From Turbatrix aceti (lineage: Eukaryota > Nematoda > Chromadorea > Rhabditida > Panagrolaimidae): a DNA stretch of 64,000 nt. This document shows, one piece after another, positions 40,122-50,717 of this stretch. The notes beneath the pieces are model-generated. The model had not been told where the DNA came from. It saw nothing but the letters and a program-made list of their open reading frames with translations, and did no database searches. Made by a program: the position numbers and the translations under genes. Every line of letters starts with the position of its first letter. The first letter of the stretch is position 1. The stretch is from positions 4,349,246 to 4,413,245 of the forward strand of contig OZ017770.1 of NCBI GenBank assembly GCA_963969345.1. The letters are read 5' to 3'.

Positions 40122-40846
40122 GAAAAAGACATTTAATTTGTATTAATTTTCATTTATAAGAAAAAAGTTCTAATGAGGCGGTCTCGTAGCCAAGTCACAT
40201 TACTAGTCATTTGACAGATTTGAAAATATTTTACCACGTTTTGTACGATAACTTACTTCGTCCCTTCCTTTGACAAGTCCTTCCATTCATTTACGGTGGT
40301 GTTGTGTGTATTTTTATTACCATTCTAGCCATTTGTCTACTTTGAGAAAAATACAACGTTTTTGTCGCGACAATGTTATGTATTAAGAAAACATTTTTAA
40401 AATAAAACAAACCAATGAGGATAAAATACGTTATTTGGCAATACAAAAATTGAAAATTACTTATGGGGAGATTGATCCAAACGAAACATCAGACAACAGA
40501 CAATGAAATATCAATGACCAATAAGCATACAAATGTTTTCTTCTTCGAGAAAAAGTGCAAAAATCAGCGTATGCTCGCTGATCGATCGTGATGAGGGTGC
40601 AGGTATAAAGTGGAACCCACCACTGAACTTGTTGCACTATACATAGTAGAAAAATAAAATAAGACGGCTGTTGGAAGGACTGACAATGGGTTTTGATCAT
40701 TGTACGTTGTCACCGCGTTGTCACTGTTAGTATGCATTTATTGCAACGCGTTGTCGTCTTTTTCCTTTAATTTTGTTGGTGTTTTCTTGATTTAAAAAAA
40801 AATTAAATCAAATAAAACGTGCCAGTTTAGATTTTTGTCTTCAATC
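40122..40846. other. 0.7-kb intergenic region
   Basis: An AATAAA at 40401-40406 can end the JIP3 transcript. The gap to the next start is far above the roughly 100-nt spacing of nematode operons. CCAGTTTAG ends at 40830, 16 nt before the next ATG, and could be a trans-splice acceptor. Confidence 0.6.
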
Positions 40847-42007
40847 ATGTCGGGTCCCGTTGGATTTATCGGTTTGGGATGCATGGGCAGCCACATGGCG
40901 CGCAATCTACTTCGTGCTAACTTGCGCGTCGTCGCATTTGACACGGATGCAAACCGTCAAGCAGAACTAAAGTCTGATGGCGCCGATATTGCTTCTTCGC
41001 CCGCAGAAGTTGCGGCAGCGACTCTGCAGCTCGTTACAATGCTCCCCAATGGTTCCATCGTGCGGAAAGTGTACGCAGAGAGCAAAGGCATCCTGGAGTA
41101 AGACAACACTGGTTATAATCTTGATCAAATGTGCATCTTGTTTTTATTTTAGAACCCTTCAACCCGGAACGCTCTGCATTGATTCCAGCACAATTGAGCA
41201 ATCGGTGTCCATCGAAATGGCTAAGCTGCTCAAAGAGAAACAAGCAGTATATATCGATGCTCCTGTTTCCGGTGGTGTGACGGGTGCGCTGAATGGCACG
41301 CTGACCTTTATGGTCGGAGGTGACCAGAAACATTTCGAGCAGGCAAAGAGTGTTTTGCAACACATGGGAAAGAACCTTGTGTCCTGTGGCGGCGTAGGAA
41401 GTGGTCAGGCTGCGAAGATCTGCAACAACATGCTTCTTGGCATTCAGATGATCGGTGTCGCGGAAACGATGAATCTCGGACTCAAGTGAGTGTTTTTTAC
41501 TCTTTAAAATGTATTTACAATGACTGTACACGATGACTAACACTTTCAAAAATGTTTTCGTTTTCACAAGAACAAACACATAAAAATTTACTGACGACAA
41601 CATTTTGTTTAGCATGGGACTCGACCCCAAGCTCCTCGCTTCGATCATCAACACCAGTACGGGAAGATGCTGGAGCAGCGATACGTACAATCCTGTGCCG
41701 GGTATCATTGAAGGCATCCCATCTTCGAAGGGCTACGAAGGGGGTTTCGGTTCATCTCTGATGGCAAAGGTCGGTCGTTTGCTTTTCTCGCAAATGCAAA
41801 CAAACAATATAGAATGTACAAACATCTCGCAGTAATGTTTTTTAGGATCTCGGCCTTGCTCAAACAGCATCAACACTTGCTAAAGTTCCCACTCCGCTTG
41901 GATCGGCTGCGCATCAGATCTATCAACTTCTCGCGCAGCATCCCGATTTTTCAAAAAAAGATTTTGCCGTTATTTATCAGTTTTTGAAAACTGCTGTCCA
42001 AAATTAG
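40847..42007 (+). CDS. 3-hydroxyisobutyrate dehydrogenase (HIBADH)
   Basis: Four exons (40847-41097, 41153-41485, 41613-41769, 41846-42007) encode 300 residues. The Rossmann NAD motif GLGCMG is at 9-14, the substrate motif DAPVSGG at 119-125, and the catalytic lysine is K172 in [24 protein letters not shown] and LMAKDLGLAQ are family hallmarks. The enzyme oxidises 3-hydroxyisobutyrate to methylmalonate semialdehyde in valine catabolism, normally in the mitochondrial matrix. The model starts almost directly at the Rossmann fold ([11 protein letters not shown]), leaving no room for a cleavable mitochondrial presequence; either an upstream exon is missed or import uses another signal. The paralogous family also includes glyoxylate reductase/GLYR1, but the Cys-Trp-Ser-Ser block favours HIBADH. 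Confidence 0.93.
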
Positions 42008-43384
42008 TTGGTGATGTAGCTTGTGTTTGACGTTTTTCCATAAATTACTCCTACGTATTTATGTGCTTCATGGAGGTATAATTGCTCCACTTGTTAGCTG
42101 TCTGCAGCGCGCGGACCATTTTGAGGTGATTATGCGATAACACGCGTAACAAGATCGTTCTACCAGCTCATTAACTCCATGGCAACTGCATAAATGGTTC
42201 GTTATCGGCCGGTATGAAAACCCCCAGTCGCTATTGCTCTCTGTGATAAAACGTGACCTCCAGTCTCCGTGGGATAAAGAGTTAGTTATTTCACACCTAT
42301 TGTACCCCTAATGTCTAGGACAGTAATGGCGTGCATTGGAATGAGCGGAGTGAAAACGATGATAGCCCTTGTCCCCCTCCCCCCAACAAAAAGGTAGACA
42401 TCTATATGGTAGTACTAGTATGTACATGTTGTGCTCATTTATTGAAACCATGAAAAATATTTTTTATGGCTGAAGAACAGCCGTCGGTGAATGAGCAACC
42501 AAACGGGCGATGGTAGTAGTTGTTGCCCGAGTCCGAGTTGTCACGACCGTTGGTTGCTTGTGACACTATTCTTCCATCCTCCCTTTCTCCTCTAGTACCA
42601 AACGACTGTCTCCACGAAGCGTGTGTGTCGTCGGTAGTACTGCTCGCATCCTGCAAACCATTGCGCTTGCGCTATCGTACGTTTAGTGAGCGAAAGGTGG
42701 AGGAAGACGAAGAAAAGGTGGAAGGGGGAAAAAATGAAAAACAGTGCTCCTACGTTTTTCTAAGATATTGCTACTCGCTACTCGCTTGCGGCTGGGGCGC
42801 CTATGCACTCTCTAGTGGTTCACGATGATCCTCTGTTTTCCTGCGTTTCTCTTTCAGGCTTGCGCATCTTCTATCTTCACGTTATTTCCGTGTGCTCATC
42901 AGATGAATGGGAAAACAAGCAGAAGAAAGGTGCGACGCGCTTGTTGTATGATGCATTCTTATTTTGATAAAATTTTGCATTTCTCGTCGGATTTTGATTG
43001 ACTGTTTTTTTTTCCTCCGCCCGCGCATTACTCAAAAAACAATTGTTATTTATTGCCCGTTGTTCATAAAAAATGTCTGAACCGTCAAAAGTTTCCTGAT
43101 CGTGTGCGTGTTGATCGAATTTCGCGTTCTCACTGTAAATGAGAAAAACTAACTTTTCACATTTATCACCTAATCGGTTCAACAATTATTACTGTGAGTA
43201 ACGTTTCTATTAATTGTTGACAAACACCCCGTTCAATTTGTATTACCAATCTATTGCTGATCAATTGTAGCGAATCAAAAACGGGAAAAAGTTAATTTGA
43301 TTACGCTAAAGTAGATAATTGAATTATACATGCGACCACAATTTACTACGATTTATTATTTCAGTGTGACATTTTGTGCAGATC
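42008..43384. other. 1.4-kb intergenic region upstream of the co-Smad gene
   Basis: A purine-rich patch lies at about 42690-42740. Open frames here are short and unsupported. No RNA gene was recognised. Confidence 0.6.
43379..43381 (+). promoter_or_regulatory. candidate trans-splice acceptor 3 nt upstream of the co-Smad ATG
   Basis: TTTTGTGCAG is followed by ATC and the start codon. No upstream coding exon is needed, since the first exon opens with an ATG. It could instead be a cis acceptor of a 5' UTR intron. Confidence 0.45.
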
Positions 43385-45875
43385 ATGTCAGTTAACACTT
43401 CTGCACAGGTGCCGACTCGTCAATTTTCAGCGGATAACCCGGGATACAGCGGCTTGCACATGGAGTATCCCTCAAACAACGGAAGTCGTTACAACTTCTT
43501 GAATTTTTCTACAGACAGCGGTGGTAGCAGTTCCTCATGGCAACCTGACTTTCATCTTCGATCTTCAAGCGTGCCTCATTCCTCGCAGCATTACTTGCAG
43601 CCCTCCGTCATGATGTCTCCTCAGGCTGCCTATCCTCCTCCCTGGCCGCAACAGCAACAACCACCGCCACAGCAGCCCCCCGAAATGTATTATGATAACA
43701 TCGGATCGCTTCATCTTACCCAACAGCATTTGCCGTCAGCTTACGGATACCATCCTTATCAATACGAACAGTCACAAAATCAGTTGCCCCACTCAATGGA
43801 GATTACGCCGACGCCGGCCCATGTGCAGCCTTTCATGCATCAGAGGGTGAGTCTACCTGCTCTATGACTTCCTTCTTGTTGTCATTGACTGCTTTTCGTT
43901 TTGTTCTTTTCTTTTCTACCATTTTTTTGCGTGATAAAAAAAAAGCAAATTGTAGCTGACCAATAACTCAGCACCCCAAGCATCTGGCGACAACCCGTGG
44001 TCAGCGCACGGCTCTACACACTCCTTGACCACGAGACAGACGTCGATGATGTCAGATCCATGCGCTAAGATCACCGAAGCCCTGCTCTGCCACTATCAGG
44101 CATGATAAAATTTTCTTTACAAGACAAAAATTAGCGACTACCGTTTTAGGGCACAGATGATATTGAATTCGTCAGACGGGCTATAGATAGTCTGGTAAAA
44201 AAATTAAAAGACAAAAGAGAAGAACTCGATGCACTGATCACGGCTGTCACAAGTGTTGGCAAGGAGCCAACAATCTGCGTTACCATTCAGGTTTACATTC
44301 AGAACTAATTATCCCCGGTGACCACCCATCAATGCGCCTTTTTTTAGAAATCCCTGGATGGCCGACTTCAAATCGCCGGCAAAAAAGGTCATCCACTCGT
44401 CATCTACACGCGCATTTTTCGATGGTCTGCCGTGAGCAAAACAGAGCTACACAAACTGAATATCTGCAAAACGCCGGGCAACCATCCTGTAAGCCAAGAA
44501 CTTAAACAAAGGTGTTTATATTTTTGAAGCAAACGATATAACATATTCAGGAGCTCATCTGCGTCAATCCTTATCACTACGATCGCGTTGTTCCATCTTG
44601 TTATTCCAACAACATATCACCACTCTCATATCAGCCCAATCAATTTTCGGGATACGATTATCTCAATGACTACAATCAACCAGGATCAGCAATGACATCA
44701 GCGGGCTTTCGGGCGCCCAGCACGTGCAGCAACGAACCCACGCACATGGACACCTGTGCCATGCAGGTGGATTCCGTAGGACCATCTATGGCGTACGCTG
44801 GAGAACCTTCCGGTGGTGTGTATTTGGGAAATCAAGTTGTCGTGTCAAGACCGTTGGTTCCTGCGCCCGGAACATTTTTTATATACAGCCCAGAGCAGCA
44901 GCCGTCTTCTGTTGTCACACATCACCCAGATGGAAGCGTCACCGTGGATGCCAAGTCCTTGCCCTCGTTTGTTAGCCAAGATTTTACACAAAAGCCTATG
45001 TCAATGCTGCTTGACAATAACGTTATTATAGAACGCTACAACAATTTGAAAGGTAATTATCTAAAAAAATACTTTTTCTAAAACCGTCTAATTTTAGCCC
45101 AAATGGAAAACGTAGATCCAATCACTCCGCATCACTCTAGTTTGACAGATTGGTGTTCAATAAGTTACTACGAGCTCAATACCCAGATCGGTGAAACGTT
45201 TAACATCCCGTTCGTTCAGAACAAGATTGTCGTCGACGGTGGAATGGATCCCGGAAGTGCAACGACCGGCCGCATCTGTTTGGGCGCTATTCCCAATGTT
45301 CATCGAACAGAACCTTCTGAAAAGGCGCGCATGGGAATCGGTCCTGGCATTCAACTGGAGCACTGCGAAGATGGCAGCGTAAATCTGTCCGTGCTGTCCC
45401 AGAAAGCAGTTTTCGTCCGAAGCTACTACTTGGACTTTGAAAATAACGCTACTTACGGGTCAACTGTGCACAAAATGTGTACTGGAGTTAGCAAAAAAGT
45501 GAGTGCTTTATGACTATTTTTACGATTAGCAGTATATGATATTTTAAGGTGTTTGACCTTCGCTGGGCATGCGTTGAAATGCAGGAACAGCAGCAAGTGG
45601 CGCAACGCATTTCGAGGGAAACGGCCAACGCTGTCGCTGGACGCCATGCTGCAAGCACGTTGTTGCAAGATCGCTCGCTCATCAGCGTAGATGATCTATC
45701 CGTCGTATGCTGCACGCTGGCAATCAGCTTTGTCAAAGGCTGGGGACCGGGATACAATCAGACGCTTGTCAAAAACACGCCTTGCTGGATCGAGGTGCAA
45801 ATTCACCGCTCCCTGGACATGCTTAATGACCTCTGTCGTCGCGATGAATCTCAAGACACGTATGGCTTTCGGTAA
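43385..45875 (+). CDS. sma-4: Smad4-type common-mediator Smad (co-Smad)
   Basis: Seven exons (43385-43846, 43956-44099, 44150-44290, 44348-44488, 44551-45052, 45098-45498, 45549-45875) encode 705 residues. The first 180 residues are Gln/Pro/Ser-rich. MH1 (about 188-330) has [20 protein letters not shown], zinc ligands in ICVTIQ and ICVNPYHY, and the DNA-contact hairpin [13 protein letters not shown]2 (about 482-705) has [51 protein letters not shown] and [20 protein letters not shown]. The absence of a C-terminal SSxS phospho-motif and the MH2 insert mark a co-Smad. It would partner receptor Smads in TGF-beta/BMP transcription. The intron after exon 2 is GC-AG, and the exon 7 acceptor is AAG. 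The L3 loop has Gln668 where human Smad4 has Arg. DAF-3 is the alternative orthologue; overall conservation favours sma-4. Confidence 0.9.
44100..44149 (+). other. GC-AG intron in the MH1 coding region of the co-Smad
   Basis: The upstream exon ends CAC TAT CAG and the intron begins GCATGA; no GT exists near the required junction. The acceptor TTTTAG precedes GGC ACA GAT, giving [18 protein letters not shown], which aligns with other Smad4 MH1 domains without gap. Confidence 0.8.
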
Positions 45876-46722
45876 ACAGATATCAACACAGATTATAATA
45901 GTAGAATGATGCTTTATTTCAAAAAAAAACGATCAATCATTCATGAACATGACATGGACAGCAAAAAATGGTATTCTCAACAGTGTTTTTCTTTGTATTA
46001 ATTAAATTTGTTTTGTAACGTTTTGTGAAATGATCAAATGTTACAGATTTGACAAGTGATATATTATTTTTGCATTTAATGACGTACATATTAATAAAAT
46101 CTGATGTTAAAGGTTTTCCTTATCAATAAAGGGACAAAAAATAATTTTCGCGCTGCGATGCTTATGTTGAATAACTACATAACTCGCATGCAAATTTTTG
46201 AAAAGATTGCTCAAAACAGCTCGCTCTATTCAATTACACATGTAGGGGACGTGTTTATGTTGGCCAGAAAACAAACCATTGTCCAACACGCGCAACAATG
46301 GCGCAAAAAGAGGAGGTGATTTGAGAAGCTTTCCAGTCGACTCACGCAGTCAAGTACCCGATGGATGGAAAGAATAGCTACTGAACAAAGTGACAAACTT
46401 GTTTGCCGGAAAAATATTTCCTTTTTGACGGTGATCGAAAGTGTGTTACGTACGCAGCCTCAATGAACACGAAACCGATTAGCCTAATCCAGACGGTGTT
46501 CAACAGGCTATATGCATGTTGTCACGATGCGTCATACAAACTATGTGAAATTGAACTCGTTATAAATCGAATTTTAGTCAGAGGTTTTATTTTTCTTACA
46601 ACATATTTTGGCACGTAGATTTGTTTGATTGTCCGTCTCGGATTGTTTTTCTACATATTAGCGATGATTTAACTTTTTGCCGATTGTATTTATAATTTTC
46701 TGTTGCAGTTACCAGCTTAAAA
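45876..46722. other. 0.85-kb intergenic region
   Basis: An AATAAA at 46093-46098 can end the co-Smad mRNA. Open frames of about 71 codons lack any family feature. TTCTGTTGCAG ends at 46708, 14 nt before the next start codon, and may be a trans-splice acceptor. Confidence 0.6.
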
Positions 46723-48454
46723 ATGGAGCGACGCCGCGTCCAGCACCAGACTTACGGTCCAAACAGCATTCAGTCAACTGCGATGGATGTCGGCACAATA
46801 TGGACAACCGAGCGAGTGTATTTTGATAACGACAAGGAAGCTCTTTACAGTGCGAATTCTCGTCGTGGCAGTGAAACACAGAACAACAGAGTGCCGTCCG
46901 TTTCTGCACCACGCGCCTATCAACCATATCAGTTTGCCGGAGACAACAATACCCACGATCAGCAGCAACATGCCCTTCGACCGCCATACGCAGCCTCCGA
47001 TGTGAGATTAAATAATTTACAAAGTACAAAAAACAATTGCTTATTTCAGTCTCTGGCTTACACCATGGGAAATGCTCCTAGTTTCAATCAATATACGTTG
47101 TCGCGATTGAGTAATAAGGAAAAGAAATATACTTGCCTGGGATTTGCGTTCGCTCAGATGATCAGCGCATTGGCCCTTTTTATTTTTTCAATCACCCGTT
47201 TTGGACGTGCATTTGGAGTGGGTTTTTATCCTGAAACTTTTTATCGTACTTGGTGTAATTTTAGAGCGACTCTGGTGATCTCTTGCTGGATTTCATAAAA
47301 GTCGAAGATCATGCAAGTTCAAACAGCGAAGGCACTGATATCATTGCCATGAAAATCGGCAGCGCTTCGTTTGTTCCATGCATTTTTCAATTTTCGGCCG
47401 GAGTTTGCGGTCTTTATAATTTTTACAGGTATCCCCCAAAATTTTTGGTCGTAAGTTAATTTCGTTGACTCATCCAAAAAGTGCACAAGATTAAGTTTTA
47501 AATTTCAGATAGCATGCCTTTTTTTCACTATGATAGCGCTCTTCAACTGGTTTGAACCCATAATTTTGGTAGCCTTTGAAATCAACCTCCGCTACGTCCA
47601 ACTTGAAAATCTCATAACCAGTGCTCCATTCATTATTTTTATCATTCTGACCATCATTATCGTCCTGTTTATCGTAATCCTCAACTCAATAGTCATCGTA
47701 CTTTCTTCAATGCTTTTGGTATCAAACGACGAAAGTGTGAAGCACTTCAAGCTAGACGCTCAAAGTATTGTCCTGACCACACTGGCTACTTTTGCCTCCG
47801 TGATTCTCGGGGCAGTTGCGGCCAGTAAGTCGATGACCAACGTCACCGAGTGGTAAGGAACACTGAAGTGAGTATAAACAATAATAATCCGTCATAGGTC
47901 TGCTATTGCCCTCCGCAACCATGCTACTTTCTACGGCTTCGGTCTGAGAGAACTCCTCGTCATGAGCTTCGCTGCCTGTACCGTCGTATTTGCATTTTTT
48001 ATTTTGGTGACCAAAAGTAGAAAATGGCGTTTCAGCGCTTTTATCCTTGAAATGTGAGTATTCAGATTAATGCCTGAACAATGAAGGGTAATCCTCTTTA
48101 GTCTTGCACTTTTACTTATTTTGCATCACCTTGTAAACGGCGACCGTATTCTCGCAATCTCGTATAATGTGTATAAGATGTATTCCGTCAACGTGCGGTC
48201 ACCCTTCATTCCACTCGTGTACGTATACATCATTTGCATGAACCAGAAGTAAAAACAGGCAAAAAAAACAATTATAATTTTTTAGGCCTCTGCTTCTCTA
48301 CACTTTTGTCTTCCTTGCAACAATTTTGCTCGCCATCCAAATCGTGATTGCTAGTATTACGATGTTTCGCAGTCGACTTTACCATATTTACGACAATCCC
48401 TACGTCGTTCCCCGACCCCGGTATACACCACAGCAGCAGAGAAGTGCGCTCTGA
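46723..48454 (+). CDS. unrecognised multi-pass membrane protein, about eight TM segments
   Basis: Seven exons (46723-47001, 47050-47217, 47265-47450, 47509-47852, 47898-48053, 48102-48218, 48286-48454) encode 472 residues. The N-terminal 110 or so residues are hydrophilic, Gln/Asn/Arg-rich and start MERRRVQHQTYGP. Hydrophobic segments lie at about 122-143, 180-203, 208-234, 250-282, 297-316, 344-362, 373-388 and 418-445. The tail is short, with VPRPRYTPQQQ. The pattern looks like two successive four-helix units joined by the charged loop NDESVKHFKLDAQ. I do not recognise the family and assign no function. Every intron keeps the frame and every exon has coding character, so the gene itself is secure. 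It converges on the ERK gene with a 0.95-kb gap. Confidence 0.8.
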
Positions 48455-49403
48455 GATTCTGCCGACGACATGAAATACATAAACACGCGTTTGCTCAATC
48501 CGTTATTCCTTATTCCTATTTTCGGAAACGACAAAAAAAGCGTCTTTCAATGTGCTATATTTGCTTCTCGCTTTTTTAAAATTGCTATTTTGTATTAAAA
48601 AGCTCATAACTCATGATATCAATTGACAAATTTTTTTATTGTATACATAAATACGATTCTCCTCTTTTATTATTCGGCAAAGCATAGCAAATGCGAGGAA
48701 AACATAAAGCGGTGGTTATAGACTGATTAAAACATTCATATATTGCCAAACAATTCACAACAGTAAACCCCCAATTACGATAGATAAAATTCGCTGAAAA
48801 AATACGACTGAAGGAAGTACAAACAATTTTGCGTAATGCACACAATTTACTGTTTAAAAAATGAAACATCAAAAAATTGTAACTTCAAAGCGTTAAAAAT
48901 ATATATCTAGGTCATTTATTAATGAAAACAATTCCAACAGCTTTTCGCGTTGGTAACAAAAGAAGTAAGATAGTAGTCGACTGAAGAGCATAACAATCAC
49001 TCGTATAACGAAAAAACAGAAAAAAAAATTGTGCAACGGATATGTTACAAGAGGAAAAAAAGAAGGATTCCTGCATATGAATCAACAATGGTGCAATTCT
49101 ACGGATAACAGTGTATTGCATCAAATGTCGACAGCAGAAGATCGGCAAATCGATCGAAAATCTAATGACTGCGTCAGAAGATTAGTGCAAAGAAAACGTC
49201 ACCAATTACAAGCACAAAACGGGTAAAGAACGTGATGAAGCACTAGTCGGTACTAGCTATCAAGGTGCACGACAAGAACTTTAGATGAAAGGTCAAAACA
49301 CAAAAAAAAAGAAGAAAAAAACAAGTTTGGAATGCAGCATTAAGCAAGAGTGTTGTTTAGCCATTCTATGGCAATTCAAACGTGTCCCCAATCCTGGATC
49401 TCA
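48455..49403. other. convergent 0.95-kb intergenic region
   Basis: It holds the 3' UTRs of the membrane-protein gene (+) and the ERK gene (-). A minus-strand AATAAA (TTTATT at 48915-48920 on the plus strand) would give the ERK mRNA a 3' UTR of roughly 0.5 kb. No other gene was seen. Confidence 0.6.
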
Positions 49404-50717
49404 TTAATGAGTCATCGGAACGTCGTTGCTGCTTTCTGGATTCATGCGCTGATGGAAGTTTTCTGTCTCATCAAAAATGAGATGCTTGAGCGTCTCTTTC
49501 GGAAGATCGTCCAATTCCATTTCGTATGTGAAAGGCTCCTCGCAGATTGGCTAAAATAAAAAAAAAAATGTGGCCCCTTGAAAACGTGAAAAAAACTAAA
49601 TAAAACAAACCTCATCCATGGGATCGTAGTACTGCTCAAGGTAGGGATGCGCAAGAGCCTCTTCGATCGTGATGCGTTTGTTTGGATTGAAAGTCAACAT
49701 GCGATCAAGCAGGTCGAGAGCACGGCTGTCAGCGCCTGGGTACAGCCTGGACCAGGGTTGTTTCATTTTCGGCGGAAGAGAAAGCAGGTACGATCGAGCC
49801 TAAAAATATCTATCTTGTTTGAATTCACTCGATGCTACCTACTTTATCGTTAAAGATGCACTGCATGTCCTCATTTGATGGCGTACCGATGACAGCCAGA
49901 ATGAGGTTAAGTTGATCGAGGTAGTGTTTGCCCGGGAAGAGGGGTTTGTTGTTGAGCATTTCGGCGAGAATGCATCCAACTGACCAGATATCGATCGACT
50001 TGGTGTAGCCCTTCGAGTTGAGCATGATCTCTGGTGCTCGATACCAACGAGTTGCAACGTACTCCGTCAAAAAGCCTGTGTGATCGTGACCCGGATCACT
50101 GACTCGTGCCAGACCAAAGTCGCAAATCTTCAGATCGCACGTCGTGTTCAGCAGCAGATTGCTGGGCTTCAAGTCGCGGTGCAAGACGTTGGCGGAATGG
50201 ATGTATTTTAACCCCCGAAGGATTTGGTAGAGGAAGTAGCAGACATGGTCGTTCGACAACTTCTGGGTCTTGAGCAGTTTGTACAAGTCAGTTTCCATCA
50301 TGCATTGGACAATGTATCTAAAATACAAAATCTGTGGTCTCCAAAAATTAATTAATTAAAAAACATACATATCGCGCATCTGTTCAACGCTTGGGGCACG
50401 AATAATTTCTTGAATATTAATTATCTAAAACAAGATGAATGATGAAAAAACAAAACACGACAAAAACTCACATTTTCATGCTTGAAGCGAGTCAAAATCT
50501 TAATTTCCCTCAGAGTTCGTTGACAGAAAGTCTGGTGTTCGAAGGGTGAAATTTTCTTGATTGCTACCCTGTCTTTTTTTACGGTGTCATAGGCAGAAAC
50601 CACCATACCGTAAGCACCTTCGCCGATGTACGTGAGGTTTTCATATCTGGGTGCCACGTCAAAAAGTTGTCCATGCACCTCTTCGATGCCATTACGTAGC
50701 CGCTGTTGCAGCGCCAT
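49404..50717 (-). CDS. mpk-1: ERK-type mitogen-activated protein kinase
   Basis: Five exons (50717-50472, 50424-50369, 50317-49843, 49799-49611, 49550-49404) encode 370 residues. The glycine loop [11 protein letters not shown] lysine in [13 protein letters not shown], catalytic HRDLKPSN (147-154), DFG (167-169) and activation motif TEY at 185-187 identify ERK1/2. The positions of Thr and Tyr coincide with human ERK2. The common-docking region near [11 protein letters not shown] and MELDDLPKE is intact. The kinase acts downstream of Ras/Raf/MEK. TTTTTCAG lies 3 nt upstream of the start codon (atcATG), a candidate trans-splice or 5' UTR acceptor. A longer isoform with an extra 5' exon, known for C. 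elegans MPK-1, cannot be excluded. Confidence 0.96.

Noticed and set aside
41034..41717. 227-codon open frame on the minus strand
   Set aside because: Antisense to HIBADH exons and running straight through its introns; no domain features.
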